From Pseudoxanthomonas broegbernensis (lineage in GTDB: Bacteria > Pseudomonadota > Gammaproteobacteria > Xanthomonadales > Xanthomonadaceae), in NCBI RefSeq assembly GCF_014202435.1, contig NZ_JACHGU010000001.1, positions 1 to 64,000 of the forward strand: a stretch of 64,000 bases of DNA, in the 5' to 3' direction. The notes under the pieces are model-generated. The model was not told where the DNA came from. It did not search any database and was given only the letters and a program-made list of their open reading frames with translations. Positions 24,851-33,987 of this stretch are shown one piece after another. The translations under genes and the position numbers were made by a program. Each line of letters opens with the position of its first letter. Position 1 is the stretch's first letter.

Positions 24851-25804
24851 ATGTCCCGCGACGACGAGGTCCTGCCGCGGCTGGCCGCGGCCGCCGCGAC
24901 CCTGGCGTTGCTGGCCCTGGCCGGCCGCCTGCTGAGCCTGGTGCCGGCCCCGGCGCCGGCGACGGCGCAGGAAACGCGCATCCAGATGCGTTTCGTGCCG
25001 CGCACCGTGGCCGTGGCGCCCTTGGCCGCCGGCGCGGAACGGCCATCCGGCGCGAAGGCGCCGCCGCCGTCCGCCCCGTCCGCCATGTCCGCCATGTCCG
25101 CCCCGGGGCTTCCCGCCGCGAGTGGCCCGCCGCCGCGGACGGATGCGGCGCCTACCGCCGCCGCCCCGGGCATGGCCCTGTACGACGAGGAAGGCCGCGT
25201 GCGCCTGCCCGCCGACACCGTGGCGGCCCCGGCCGTGCCGGCCACGCGCGATCCGCTGCGGCCGCCGAATCCGGTCGACTACCGCGGCACCCGCTTCGAG
25301 GACGACTGGATCAGCGACGGCGACGTGGCGGACGTGGCCGAGCAGCAGATCGCGCGTGGGTACCGGCGCGTGGCCGAATGGATGTTCGGCAAGGACGTGC
25401 AGCCGGCCCGGGCACGGCCCGCGCCGCAGGTGCGCTACAACCCGGCCCGCCACGAGCGTCCCTCCGACCTGGGCAGCGAGGCCACCGGCGACGCCTGGCG
25501 CGCCGCGCCCATCAGCTACGAGCCCGCGCCGGGCCTGGACGGCGAGGCCAGCCGCCGCATCCGCGCGCAGGTGGGCGAACTGGAGCGCACGCATGCCGGC
25601 TGCGACCCGCAGCGCCTGGGGCGGCTGATGGCGCCGGTGCGGCAGTACCTGGACGAACTGCAGCGCGCCGAATACGCCTTCGCCCATGGCGCCGACCCGA
25701 TCCGGGCCGAACACCAGTTGCCGAGCACCGCCAACGGCGCCTATGACCAGGCGCGGCGCGCGCTGTGGTACGCGCAGCGGGAACTGGCCGACTGCCGCCG
25801 CTGA
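24851..25804 (+). CDS. Membrane-anchored hypothetical protein
   Basis: 317 residues with no family I recognise. One N-terminal transmembrane or signal-anchor segment (RLAAAAATLALLALAGRLLS) is followed by a Pro/Ala-rich linker (about 50-130). A C-terminal soluble region follows, with DYRGTRFEDDWISDGDVADV, RGYRRVAEWMFGKD and two Cys (AGCDPQR, ADCRR) that could pair. The region after the anchor is probably periplasmic. The start is uncertain: an in-frame ATG at 24788 would add 21 residues. Neither has a strong ribosome site. Transcribed alone between fabV and the convergent DUF3297 gene. Confidence 0.7.
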   Translation: MSRDDEVLPRLAAAAATLALLALAGRLLSLVPAPAPATAQETRIQMRFVPRTVAVAPLAAGAERPSGAKAPPPSAPSAMSAMSAPGLPAASGPPPRTDAAPTAAAPGMALYDEEGRVRLPADTVAAPAVPATRDPLRPPNPVDYRGTRFEDDWISDGDVADVAEQQIARGYRRVAEWMFGKDVQPARARPAPQVRYNPARHERPSDLGSEATGDAWRAAPISYEPAPGLDGEASRRIRAQVGELERTHAGCDPQRLGRLMAPVRQYLDELQRAEYAFAHGADPIRAEHQLPSTANGAYDQARRALWYAQRELADCRR

Positions 25805-25909
25805 GCGCGGCCCGTTCCGGCATTCCTGCCGCAGTCCTGCCGTGCCTGCGCTGCGCATCGCCGGCGGTGCGCGCGCCTTTCGCCGGTACCGGCCGGCACG
25901 GGCCCGGCT

Positions 25910-26152
25910 TCAGGCCGGGTCGTGGAAGTACGGCTCGACCTTGCCCTTGACCTTGATCGTCATCGGGTTGCCGCGGCGGTCGCGCGAACGGCCGACCTGC
26001 ACCCGGATCCAGCCCTCGCCGACCGAGTATTCCTCGACGTTGTCGCGCTCCACTCCGTTGAAGCGCACGCCCACGCCACGGTCGATCGCGGCGGCATCGT
26101 GGAAGGGGCTGCGGGGGTCCAGGGCGAGCCGGTCGGGAGGCGTGTCGGTCAT
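25910..26152 (-). CDS. DUF3297 family protein
   Basis: An 80-residue cytoplasmic protein. The family hallmarks are all present: MTDTPPDRLALDPRSPFHD, GVGVRFNGVERDNVEEYSVG, EGWIRVQVGRS, and a C-terminal TIKVKGKVEPYFHD. No biochemical function is known for the family, which is widespread in proteobacteria. It is divergent from yaeQ (162-base gap), so the two may share a regulatory region. Confidence 0.9.
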   Translation of the reverse strand: MTDTPPDRLALDPRSPFHDAAAIDRGVGVRFNGVERDNVEEYSVGEGWIRVQVGRSRDRRGNPMTIKVKGKVEPYFHDPA

Positions 26153-26314
26153 CGTGTCGCGTCGTCCATCGCCGGAACCGCCGGCGCACAGGCGCCAAGG
26201 ATACGGCCTGCGCGCATGGAAGGCGCGTGGCGCGCGTATCATGCCTTCCCCCCTTTTGCCCGTGCCCGCCGCCGCGCCCGCGCCGCGCCGCCACGGGCCG
26301 CAACAGGACATCCC

Positions 26315-26869
26315 ATGGCGCTGAAGGCCACCGTGGTCCGGGCCGAGCTGCAGCTCAGCGACCTGGACCGCCATCACTACGGGACCTATCCGCTCACCCT
26401 GGCCCAGCATCCGTCCGAGACCGACGAGCGGCTGATGGTGCGGCTGCTGGCCTTCGCCCTGCATGCCGACGAACGGCTGGAGTTCGGCCGCGGCCTGAGC
26501 AACGACGAGGAGCCGGACCTGTGGCTGCGCGACTACACCGGCCAGGTGCAGTGCTGGATCGAGCTGGGCCAGCCGGACGAGTCGCGCATCCGCAAGGCCT
26601 GCGGCCGCGCCGCGCAGGTGGTGGTGCTCAACTACGGCGGCCGCGCCGCGGACCTGTGGTGGGACAAGCACGGCCGCGCGCTCGCGCGGCACGGCAACCT
26701 GACCGTGCTCGACCTGCCCGCCGCGCAGGTGCAGGCGCTGGCGGCGTGCTATGCGCGCGGCCTGCGCCTGACCGTGGTGATCGAGGACGGCGAGGTGCGG
26801 CTGCTGGACGAGGCCGGCGCCGAGGTGCTGCTGCAACCGGCCGTGCGCATGGCCCCGCGCGCGGCCTGA
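26315..26869 (+). CDS. yaeQ: YaeQ family protein
   Basis: A 184-residue protein matching YaeQ, a PD-(D/E)XK-nuclease-fold family of unknown cellular role. Recognised from MALKATVVRAELQLSDLDRH, the RLLAFALHADERLEFGRGLS segment, the EEPDLWLRDYTGQVQCWIEL segment holding the Asp/Glu/Gln site, and the C-terminal VLDLPAAQVQALA. The gene is followed after 9 bases by the YhiN-like flavoprotein gene, so the two are probably cotranscribed. The start at 26315 gives the family N-terminus. Confidence 0.93.
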   Translation: MALKATVVRAELQLSDLDRHHYGTYPLTLAQHPSETDERLMVRLLAFALHADERLEFGRGLSNDEEPDLWLRDYTGQVQCWIELGQPDESRIRKACGRAAQVVVLNYGGRAADLWWDKHGRALARHGNLTVLDLPAAQVQALAACYARGLRLTVVIEDGEVRLLDEAGAEVLLQPAVRMAPRAA

Positions 26870-26878
26870 GCCTAGGGC

Positions 26879-28066
26879 GTGGCGGCCGATTACGATGTCC
26901 TGGTGGTCGGTGCCGGCGCCGCCGGGCTGATGTGCGCGCTCACCGCCGCCGGCCGCGGGCTGCGCGTGCTGGTGGTCGAGCATGCCAACAAGGTCGGCAA
27001 GAAGATCCTCATGTCCGGCGGCGGGCGCTGCAACTTCACCCACACCGGCGCCGGGCCGGGCAACTACCTGTCGGCCAACCCGCACTTCTGCAAGTCGGCG
27101 CTGGCGCGCTACACGCCCTGGCACTTCATCGAACTGGTGGACCGGCACCGCATCGCCTGGCACGAGAAGACGCCGGGGCAACTGTTCTGCGACGAGTCCT
27201 CCAAGCTGATCGTGCGGATGCTGCTGGACGAGTGCGCCGCGGCCGGGGCGCAGGTGCGCACCCATTGCGCGATCGAGCGGGTGGAGCATGCCGACGACGG
27301 CCGCTTCCGCCTGCATACCGCGCAGGGCGCGTTCGCCGCGCCGGCGCTGGTGGTGGCCAGCGGCGGGCTGTCGATCCCCAGCCTGGGCGCCAGCGGCTTC
27401 GGCTACGAGCTTGCGCGCCGCTTCGGCCATGCACTGCTGCCCACCCGCGCCGGCCTGGTGCCGCTGACCCTCAGCGGCAAGCACCAGGAGCGCCTGGCCG
27501 ACCTGTCCGGCGTGTCGCTGGAAGTGGAGGCGCGCTGCAACGGGCACGGTTTCCGCGAGGCGCTGCTGTTCACCCATCGCGGGGTCAGCGGCCCGGCGAT
27601 CCTGCAGATTTCCTCCCACTGGCAGGCGGGCGACGAACTGCGCCTGGACCTGCTGCCCGGCCGCGACGCGCACGACTGGCTGCGCGCGCAGCAGAAGCAG
27701 CGCCCCGACGCGGAACTGAAGACGGTGCTGGCCGAGGCGCTGCCGCGCCGTTTCGCCCAGCGCCTGTGCGAGGTCTGGCTGCCGAACCGGCCGATGCGCC
27801 GGTACGACCCGCCGCAACTGCGCCAGGCCGCCGCGCTGCTGGCCGACTGGCCACTGGTGGCCAGCGGCACCGAAGGCTACCGCACCGCCGAGGTGACCCT
27901 GGGCGGGGTGGATACCGACGGCGTGGCGTCTGCCACGATGCAGTCGCGCTCCGTGCCCGGCCTGTACTTCATCGGCGAGGTGCTGGACGTGACCGGCTGG
28001 CTGGGCGGCTACAACTTCCAGTGGGCCTGGGCCTCCGGCCACGCGGCGGGGATGGCGCTGGGCTGA
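26879..28066 (+). CDS. NAD(P)/FAD-dependent oxidoreductase, HI0933/YhiN family
   Basis: A 395-residue flavoprotein. The ADP-binding motif VVGAGAAGLMCA is at residues 8-19, and the family-specific GKKILMSGGGRCNFTH follows at about 41-56. A VVASGGLSIPSLGASGFGYE segment is in mid-protein. The C-terminal GLYFIGEVLDVTGWLGGYNF, then QWAWASG, completes the FAD site. Known members bind FAD but their substrate is not established. The gene starts with GTG at 26879, nine bases after yaeQ, the position that puts the dinucleotide motif at the normal distance. Confidence 0.92.
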   Translation: MAADYDVLVVGAGAAGLMCALTAAGRGLRVLVVEHANKVGKKILMSGGGRCNFTHTGAGPGNYLSANPHFCKSALARYTPWHFIELVDRHRIAWHEKTPGQLFCDESSKLIVRMLLDECAAAGAQVRTHCAIERVEHADDGRFRLHTAQGAFAAPALVVASGGLSIPSLGASGFGYELARRFGHALLPTRAGLVPLTLSGKHQERLADLSGVSLEVEARCNGHGFREALLFTHRGVSGPAILQISSHWQAGDELRLDLLPGRDAHDWLRAQQKQRPDAELKTVLAEALPRRFAQRLCEVWLPNRPMRRYDPPQLRQAAALLADWPLVASGTEGYRTAEVTLGGVDTDGVASATMQSRSVPGLYFIGEVLDVTGWLGGYNFQWAWASGHAAGMALG

Positions 28067-28230
28067 GCGGCGGCGGGTTCGCGCCGGCGCTTCCTCGCCG
28101 CGCATGGCCGTCGCGCCCGCGGCGCCCGGCTTCACCCGCGTGCGACGGCCAGGCTGGGATGCTGCGCATGCAGGGGGCGGCATCCGCGCCTCGGCGTGGA
28201 CGCCGGCGGCCGGCAGGAACGAACGACACC

Positions 28231-28551
28231 ATGCACGACAAGCGCACACCGGCGCGCCCGGCGCTGTTGATCGACATCGACCGCGAGCGCGAGCACTGGA
28301 AGCCGCGCTACCCCGGACTGCCGCGGGCCAGGGCCATGCGCAGCTTCGCCCGCTACTGGCCGGTGCTGTGCGCGGCCTACGACGTATACCTCAACCATCC
28401 CCGCGCCGGCCGCGACGAGGCGCTGGGCCTGTTCCTGCAGCGCTCGGACGTGGCCGCCAGCCCGTTGACCGCCGGGGAGGCGGGCGAGGTGTTCGCGCGG
28501 GTGTGGGAACGCATCGGCGGCATGGTGCGGGACCCGCCGCCGCCGCGCTGA
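28231..28551 (+). CDS. Small hypothetical protein
   Basis: 106 residues, soluble, mostly helical by composition (RAMRSFARYWPVLCAAYDVY, EVFARVWERIGGMVRDP). I do not recognise the family. Codon bias and an intact frame support a real gene. It converges with msrB, whose stop is only 22 bases away, and no hairpin is obvious in that gap. Confidence 0.65.
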   Translation: MHDKRTPARPALLIDIDREREHWKPRYPGLPRARAMRSFARYWPVLCAAYDVYLNHPRAGRDEALGLFLQRSDVAASPLTAGEAGEVFARVWERIGGMVRDPPPPR

Positions 28552-28572
28552 GCGCATGCGGCCCGGCGCGGG

Positions 28573-29037
28573 TCAGGGCGGCCCGGCCTCGGCGCCGCCG
28601 CGGCCGAGCGGGTCGGGCAGCGGTTCGCCCGCGCCGACGAAGCCCAGCGAGACCGAGTTCAGGCAGTGCCGCTCGCCGGTCGGCGGCGGGCCGTCGGGGA
28701 AGACGTGGCCCAGGTGGCTGCCGCAGCGCGCGCACACGACCTCGGTGCGGATCATGCCGTGGCTGGTGTCGCGGATGCGGGCCACGTGCGCGTCGTCGTA
28801 GGGGGCGAAGAAGCTGGGCCAGCCGGTGCCGGAGTCGAACTTGGCCGAGGAGCGGAACAGCGGCAGGCCGCACAGGCGGCACACGTAGGCGCCCTCGCGC
28901 TTGTTGTCCAGGAACGCGCCGCAGAACGGCGCCTCGGTGCCGTGCTGCAGGAGCACGCGGCGTTCCTCCGGCGACAGCGCCCCGGCCAGGGCCTGGCGCT
29001 GGGCATCCTCGGGCGGGGTGAGGTCGAAACGGGTCAT
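28573..29037 (-). CDS. msrB: Peptide-methionine (R)-S-oxide reductase MsrB
   Basis: A 154-residue enzyme that reduces methionine-R-sulfoxide in proteins. It carries two zinc-binding CxxC pairs (CRLC and CARC), the substrate-binding [10 protein letters not shown] segment, and the catalytic Cys in [11 protein letters not shown]. Length is typical for the single-domain form. No signal peptide, so it is cytoplasmic. The resolving Cys seen in some members near the middle (here [10 protein letters not shown]) is present. The start at 29037 gives the standard N-terminus. Confidence 0.95.
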   Translation of the reverse strand: MTRFDLTPPEDAQRQALAGALSPEERRVLLQHGTEAPFCGAFLDNKREGAYVCRLCGLPLFRSSAKFDSGTGWPSFFAPYDDAHVARIRDTSHGMIRTEVVCARCGSHLGHVFPDGPPPTGERHCLNSVSLGFVGAGEPLPDPLGRGGAEAGPP

Positions 29038-29251
29038 GGCGGGCCTTCGGGAGGGACGAACGGGACCCATGATGCCGCAAGGCACGGGAAGAGGCGGCCA
29101 CACGGGCGGTAAGGGGAGTGCACGGGCGATGGCCCGCGGTGGCCGGCCCAGGGCGACACCCGCGCCGACGCAATGGTGACTTCGCCTGCGCGGCGCGCTA
29201 ACACGCCGCCGCGTAGGCTCGCGGCCGATCCCTCAACCATTGGGAGGTGCC

Positions 29252-29656
29252 ATGCGCAGGATCCCGCGCGAAGCTTGGGTACTGGTCGCCGACGGCGCGT
29301 CGGCGCGGCTGTTCCGCAACCTCGGCAGCGAGACCGGGCAGGTCCGCCTGCACCAGGAGGAATCGCTGGTGCTGGACCCGGCCGAAGGCGTGATGCCGAC
29401 GGTGCTGCCGGCCGACACCCCGCTGCGGGAGGCCGAGGAAGCCTCCTTCGCGCGCCAGTTGGCGCAGCGCCTCAACCAGGAGGCGCTGGGCGGGCGCTTC
29501 CGCCACCTGGTGCTGGCGGCCGACCCGCAGACCCTGGGCCAAATCCGCCCGCTGCTGCACGAGGAGGTGCGCGCCCGGCTGCTGGCCGAGGTGCCGAAGA
29601 ACTACACCAACGCCCGCCGCGAGGACATCGAGCGGGCGCTGGCGCCGGAATTCTGA
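29252..29656 (+). CDS. Host attachment protein family (AtsE-like)
   Basis: A 134-residue protein of the 'required for attachment to host cells' family. The N-terminal strand WVLVADGASARLFRN and the C-terminal FRHLVLAADPQTLGQIRPLL, then a PKNYTNARREDIERAL segment, are the usual marks. The fold is similar to eRF1-domain proteins; the molecular function is unclear even where attachment phenotypes were reported in plant-associated bacteria. GGGAGGTG lies just before the ATG at 29252. Monocistronic. Confidence 0.85.
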   Translation: MRRIPREAWVLVADGASARLFRNLGSETGQVRLHQEESLVLDPAEGVMPTVLPADTPLREAEEASFARQLAQRLNQEALGGRFRHLVLAADPQTLGQIRPLLHEEVRARLLAEVPKNYTNARREDIERALAPEF

Positions 29657-29812
29657 AAAAAACGCCCGATCGCGGGAACCGCGTGGCCGCCGATGCGAAG
29701 TCGCTCCGGCGGCCACCCATCTGGCGTGCCGTCCACCTGCAACCGGCCGGGCGAACGGCACGCCCGGGCCGGAACCTGCCGCGCGGCGGCGAGGCGCCGC
29801 CCGCGCCCGCGC

Positions 29813-30367
29813 CTATGCGCGCGGCGGGGCGGGCAGTTCGCGGCGCAGCCAGTCGTCGATCATCCGCTTCTCGTGGCGCAGCGGATCGGTGTTGCCGACC
29901 GAGCCGTTCATCAGGTAGTTGGTGTCGTAGAGCTTGCGCTCGCCCTCTTCCAGCACCTGGCCGTCGGCGTCGGTGATGCGCACGTTCACGGTCATGCGCG
30001 GCGGGTAGGTGTCGCGCAGGATCCGCACGGAGTCCATCTGGATGCCGCGCCACGGCTCGTAGCGGCCGGCGCGCTGGATATCGGTGATGGTCACGTCCAT
30101 CCGCTGGCCGTCGGGCAGGCGCTTGCTGGCGCGGTCCTGCAGGTACTCGGCCAACTGGTTGACCCAGTCCCCGCGGTCCGCTTCCCAGCGGTTGCCGCTG
30201 AAGCGCAGCTCGGAGAACTGCGCCGGGTCGGTCCAGGACACGCTGACCGGGCCTTCCTGGGGCAGGGCGCGCGGCAGGTCCGGATCGGTGACCCGGGGGG
30301 TGGCGGCCAGGGCGGGCAGGCTCGCCGACAGGACCAGCAACAGGGCGGTGATTGGCAGGCGTTTCAT
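29813..30367 (-). CDS. DUF3016 domain-containing secreted protein
   Basis: A 184-residue protein with signal peptide MKRLPITALLLVLSASLPAL (cleaved after ALAA). The mature DUF3016 region carries VSWTDPAQFSELRFSGNRWE, LAEYLQDRASKRLPDGQ, VTITDIQRAGRYEPWRG and RHEKRMIDDWLRREL. Likely periplasmic or outer-membrane associated; no function is known. It is divergent from the DMT permease gene, with 225 bases between them. Confidence 0.88.
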   Translation of the reverse strand: MKRLPITALLLVLSASLPALAATPRVTDPDLPRALPQEGPVSVSWTDPAQFSELRFSGNRWEADRGDWVNQLAEYLQDRASKRLPDGQRMDVTITDIQRAGRYEPWRGIQMDSVRILRDTYPPRMTVNVRITDADGQVLEEGERKLYDTNYLMNGSVGNTDPLRHEKRMIDDWLRRELPAPPRA

Positions 30368-30553
30368 GGCGGTGTCTCCAATATCGCTTGGGCCGAATAT
30401 GCGCCCGCCGCCCGGGGCCGACAAGGCGCGCGCCGGTGGCCGTTGCGCGGGCTTCAGCCAGCGACGGCGGCGGCCGCGCCACTGCAACGCTGTTTCGTGC
30501 CGGCGGGCCGCAAGACGCTACCGATGGCACATTCCACGGGCCCGGCGCTGGAC

Positions 30554-30559
30554 TAGAAT
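30554..30559 (+). promoter_or_regulatory. -10 element TAGAAT of the two-permease operon
   Basis: ACTAGAATCCGTC here is identical over 13 bases to the sequence before the IclR-family gene (43283-43295). It lies 33 bases before the first start codon. Confidence 0.45.
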
Positions 30560-30592
30560 CCGTCCTCGCATCCCCCCGCCCCCCCCACGCCC

Positions 30593-31492
30593 ATGCATGC
30601 TCCCGCACAGGCCCCGGCCCACGCCGCCGGCCTGGCCGTCGTCGTCGCCCTGGCCATCGTCTACGTGGTCTGGGGATCGACCTACCTGGGCATCCGTTTC
30701 GCCCTGGAGGGCGGCTGGCCGCCGTTGACCGCGGTCTCCGGCGCGCGCTTCCTGGTGGCCGGCGGCGCGATGTACGCGTTCCTGCGCTGGCGCGGCGTGG
30801 CCGCGCCGACCCGCGCGCAATGGAGGAACCTGGCGGCGCTGGGCCTGCTGTTGCTGCTGCTGGGCAACGGCTGCGTGGTGCTGGCCGAGCAGAGCGTGTC
30901 CTCGGGCCTGGCCGCGGTGGCGGTGGCGTCGGTGCCGTTGTGGATGGGACTGTTCGGCGCGATGTTCGGGCTGCGGCCCAGCCGCACCGAGTGGCTGGGC
31001 ATCGGCATCGGTTTCGCCGGCGTGCTCTGGCTCAACGCCGGCGCCAGCCTCAGCGCCAGTCCCGCCGGCCTGGTGCTACTGCTGATCGCACCGGTGGGCT
31101 GGGCGTTCGGCTCGGTGTGGTCGCGCGGGCGCGACCTGCCGTCGCCGTTCATGGCCGCGGCCGGGCAGATGCTGTGCGGCGGGGCGATGCTGCTGGCCGC
31201 CGGCCTTTTGCGCGGCGAGAGCCTGGCGGTCGCGCCGACCGTGCACGGCACGCTGGCACTGGCCTACCTGGCGGTGTTCGGCTCGGTCGTGGCTTTCAGC
31301 ACCTACGTATGGCTGCTGCAGCGCGTGCGCCCGGCCCTGGTCAGCAGCTACGCCTACGTCAACCCGGCCATCGCCGTGGCCCTGGGCGCGTGGCTGGCCG
31401 GCGAGCGCTTCACCGCGCACGACCTGGGCGCGATGGCGGTGATCCTGGCCGGCGTGGTCATCATCACCCTGGCCCGGGTGATGCGCCGATGA
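30593..31492 (+). CDS. EamA/DMT-superfamily permease
   Basis: A 299-residue inner-membrane protein with ten predicted helices in two EamA repeats. The first repeat contains YVVWGSTYLGIRFALEGG and the second VAFSTYVWLLQRVRPALVSS followed by a YVNPAIAV segment. This is the YedA/RhaT-like drug-metabolite transporter type, usually an exporter of amino acids or related metabolites. Its stop overlaps the rarD start (ATGA), so the two permeases are translationally coupled. Confidence 0.9.
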   Translation: MHAPAQAPAHAAGLAVVVALAIVYVVWGSTYLGIRFALEGGWPPLTAVSGARFLVAGGAMYAFLRWRGVAAPTRAQWRNLAALGLLLLLLGNGCVVLAEQSVSSGLAAVAVASVPLWMGLFGAMFGLRPSRTEWLGIGIGFAGVLWLNAGASLSASPAGLVLLLIAPVGWAFGSVWSRGRDLPSPFMAAAGQMLCGGAMLLAAGLLRGESLAVAPTVHGTLALAYLAVFGSVVAFSTYVWLLQRVRPALVSSYAYVNPAIAVALGAWLAGERFTAHDLGAMAVILAGVVIITLARVMRR

Positions 31493-32400
31493 GCGCGGCG
31501 CCGGCACAGGGCATCGACCGGCGCGGGCTGGCGGTCACCGCGGGCACCTTCGTCCTGTGGGGCGTGGTGCCGGTGTACTGGCACCTGCTCAAGACGGTGC
31601 CGGCGCTGCAGATCATGGCCCACCGGGTGATCTGGAGCGCGCTGCTGGTGGTCGGCTGGCTGCTGCTGCGCCACGGCGGGCAATGGCTGCGGCTGATCGC
31701 CGCGCAGCCGCGCGCGCTGGCCGCGCTGGCGCTGAGCGGGGTGCTGATCGCGTTCAACTGGGGCCTGTACATCTGGGCGGTGAACGCCGGCCACGTGGTC
31801 GAGACCAGCCTGGGCTACTTCATCAATCCGCTGGTCAACGTGGTGCTGGGCGTGCTGGTGCTGCACGAGCGGCTGCGCCGGCTGCAGTGGATCGCGGTGT
31901 CCTGCGCGGCGGCGGGCGTGGCCTGGCTGACCTGGAGCGCCGGTTCGCCGCCGTGGATCGCGCTGGGGCTGGCCGGCTCGTTCGGGCTGTACGGGCTGGT
32001 GCGCAAGCTGGTGGCGGTGGACCCGGTGGCCGGGCTGGGGCTGGAGAGCCTGTACCTGCTGCTGCCGTCGCTGGCCTACGTGCTGTGGGCCGAGGCGGGC
32101 CACGGCGGCGGTTTTTCCGGGCAGTGGAGCCTGGGCATCGACCTGCTGCTGGTGTTCGGCGGGGTGGTCACGGCGGTGCCGCTGATCGGCTTCGCCTACG
32201 GCGTGCGGCGGATCCCGCTGAGCGTGGTCGGGCTGCTGCAGTACATCGCGCCGACGCTGCAGTTGCTGCTGGGGGTGTGGTTCTTCCGCGAGCCGTTCGA
32301 CGCCACCCGTGCGCTGGGCTTCGGCGCGATCTGGCTGGGGCTGGCGCTCTATGCGGGCGAAGGGGTGTGGCGCAGCCGGCGCAAGGCGCCGGTGGCGTAG
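31489..32400 (+). CDS. rarD: RarD protein, EamA-family permease
   Basis: A 303-residue inner-membrane protein. It is recognised as RarD by the first helix FVLWGVVPVYWHLLKTVPAL, the AFNWGLYIWAVNAGHVVETS segment, LGYFINPLVNVVLGV, and the C-terminal SVVGLLQYIAPTLQLLLGVW. About ten membrane helices. Named for chloramphenicol sensitivity in Pseudomonas; the transported compound is not established. It follows the first permease by a 4-base overlap and ends before the REP-repeat region. Confidence 0.93.
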   Translation: MSAAPAQGIDRRGLAVTAGTFVLWGVVPVYWHLLKTVPALQIMAHRVIWSALLVVGWLLLRHGGQWLRLIAAQPRALAALALSGVLIAFNWGLYIWAVNAGHVVETSLGYFINPLVNVVLGVLVLHERLRRLQWIAVSCAAAGVAWLTWSAGSPPWIALGLAGSFGLYGLVRKLVAVDPVAGLGLESLYLLLPSLAYVLWAEAGHGGGFSGQWSLGIDLLLVFGGVVTAVPLIGFAYGVRRIPLSVVGLLQYIAPTLQLLLGVWFFREPFDATRALGFGAIWLGLALYAGEGVWRSRRKAPVA

Positions 32401-32466
32401 GCAAAGAAGACCGGCGGGGCGAAAGCGGAAAGCGGGCGAAGGCGGCGCCACGGACGGTCTTGCGGG

Positions 32467-32618
32467 CGCCGACCGAAGTCGGCTCCTGCAGGAAGGCGGC
32501 GATGGACCGCAATCTCTCTCTTTCTGCAGGAGCCGAGCAGGCTGGCGCGCGCCATGCCGCACCGCCGACGCTTCCGTGGCTCCCGCGCCATGTCGCCGGC
32601 CATGGCCGGCTCCTGCGG
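32467..32618. repeat. Cluster of three REP-like elements
   Basis: Three units related to those at 161-239. 32467-32494 is on the minus strand (GCAGGAGCCGACTTCGGTCG), 32524-32550 is on the plus strand (GCAGGAGCCGAGCAGGCTGG), and 32591-32618 is on the minus strand (GCAGGAGCCGGCCATGGCCG). They fill the gap between the convergent rarD and ABC-permease genes and may also stop transcription from both sides. Confidence 0.6.
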
Positions 32619-32657
32619 ATGCACGGATGCAGCGTTGCGGCCGCTTCCGCGCTGCGC

Positions 32658-33968
32658 TCAGACCTCGCGCAGCGCGGCGGTGATCGGCAGCCGCGCCGCG
32701 CGCAGCGCGGGGAACAGGCCGCCGACCAGGCCGATGCCCAGCGCCCACTTCAGGCCGCTCCACAGCAGGTCGGGCGTCACGCTGAACTTGAACACCACCG
32801 CGCTGAAGTTGCTGCCCATGGTCGAGGCGCTGTAGCCGTTGAACACCAGCCAGGCCAGCAGCCCGCCGAGCACGCCGCCGGCCAGCGCCAGCAGCATCGT
32901 CTCCAGCATCACCGCCATCACCACCGGCAGGCCGCGGAAGCCGATGGCGCGCATCGTCGCGATCTCGCGCGCGCGCCCGGCCACCGCCGCATACATGGTG
33001 TTGAGCGCGCCGAACACCGCGCCCACCGCCATGATCGCGCCGATCACCGTGCCCAGGATGGTCAGCAACTGGTTGAGCTGGCCGCTCTGCTTGGCGTAGT
33101 ACGCCTTGGTGGTTTCCACGTCGAGCTTGAGCCGGGGGTCGGCGGCCATCGCCGACTTGAACTGCTCGAAGCCGGCCGCGCCCTCGGTGCGCACGCTGAC
33201 CGACTGCCAGGCGCCGCGGTCGTAGGTGGCGGACAGGGTCTGCGCGTCGGTCCACAGCTCCGAGTCGTGGACGTCGCCGGAGGCGAACACGCCCACCACC
33301 GCCCATTGCTGGTTGCCCAGGGTCAGCGTGGCGCCCACGTCCAGGTCGCGGAACTGCTTGCGCGCGCCCTGGCCGACCACGATCTCGCGCAGGCCGGTGC
33401 CGAACTTGCGGCCTTCGACGATCCTGACCTTGTCGTGCACCGCCCAGGCGTGCTCGCCGACGCCGCGGAACTGCACGTTGACGTCGCTGCCGTCGTCGCG
33501 CGATACCAGGCTCACCACCTGCGAAAGTTCCGGCGAGGCGATCGGCCGGCCCTCCGCGTCGCGGGCGATGCCCGGCAGGCTGGAGATCAGCGGCACCTGG
33601 TCGCGCATGATCACCGAGTTGGTCTCCGCCTGCGAGCCGCCGCGCAGGACGATGGCGGTGGCCTCGTCGCCGGTGCCCGACACCGTGGACTGGAAGCCGC
33701 GGCCCATCGACAGCATCGCCACCAGCACGCCGACCACGCCGGCGATGCCCACGATGATGACCGACGAGGCGCCCCAGCGCTGCGGCAGGCTGGCGATGCC
33801 GATGCGGGTGGCGGCCAGCGCCAGCCGCCCGCCGCGGGCCAGCAGCAGCCACAGGGCCAGCGCGCCGGCCACCGCGAGCACGCCCCACCACGGCAGGGCC
33901 ACCCACAGGACCAGGCCGGCGACCAGCGCCAGGACCGTGACGACGTTCAAAAGCCATTGCTTGTTCAT
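32658..33968 (-). CDS. ABC transporter permease (MacB/FtsX type)
   Basis: A 436-residue permease. It has N-terminal helices, a MacB-type periplasmic domain (about 80-280), then three C-terminal helices of the FtsX fold (TILGTVIGAIMAVGAVFGAL; VVMAVMLETMLLALAGGVLG; ALGIGLVGGLFPALRAARLP). The extra pair of helices before the first domain (VVTVLALVAGLVLWVALPWW) is longer than in plain MacB. Last gene of the export operon; 19 bases after the companion permease. It probably pairs with it in a heterodimeric MacB-like exporter. Confidence 0.9.
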   Translation of the reverse strand: MNKQWLLNVVTVLALVAGLVLWVALPWWGVLAVAGALALWLLLARGGRLALAATRIGIASLPQRWGASSVIIVGIAGVVGVLVAMLSMGRGFQSTVSGTGDEATAIVLRGGSQAETNSVIMRDQVPLISSLPGIARDAEGRPIASPELSQVVSLVSRDDGSDVNVQFRGVGEHAWAVHDKVRIVEGRKFGTGLREIVVGQGARKQFRDLDVGATLTLGNQQWAVVGVFASGDVHDSELWTDAQTLSATYDRGAWQSVSVRTEGAAGFEQFKSAMAADPRLKLDVETTKAYYAKQSGQLNQLLTILGTVIGAIMAVGAVFGALNTMYAAVAGRAREIATMRAIGFRGLPVVMAVMLETMLLALAGGVLGGLLAWLVFNGYSASTMGSNFSAVVFKFSVTPDLLWSGLKWALGIGLVGGLFPALRAARLPITAALREV

Positions 33969-33987
33969 GTCCGTCTCCGTTGTGCGC

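Noticed and set aside
29190-29205. GCGCTAACA before the host-attachment gene, resembling half of the LacI-type operator
   Set aside because: Only one half-site is present and the opposite half does not match, so chance is likely.
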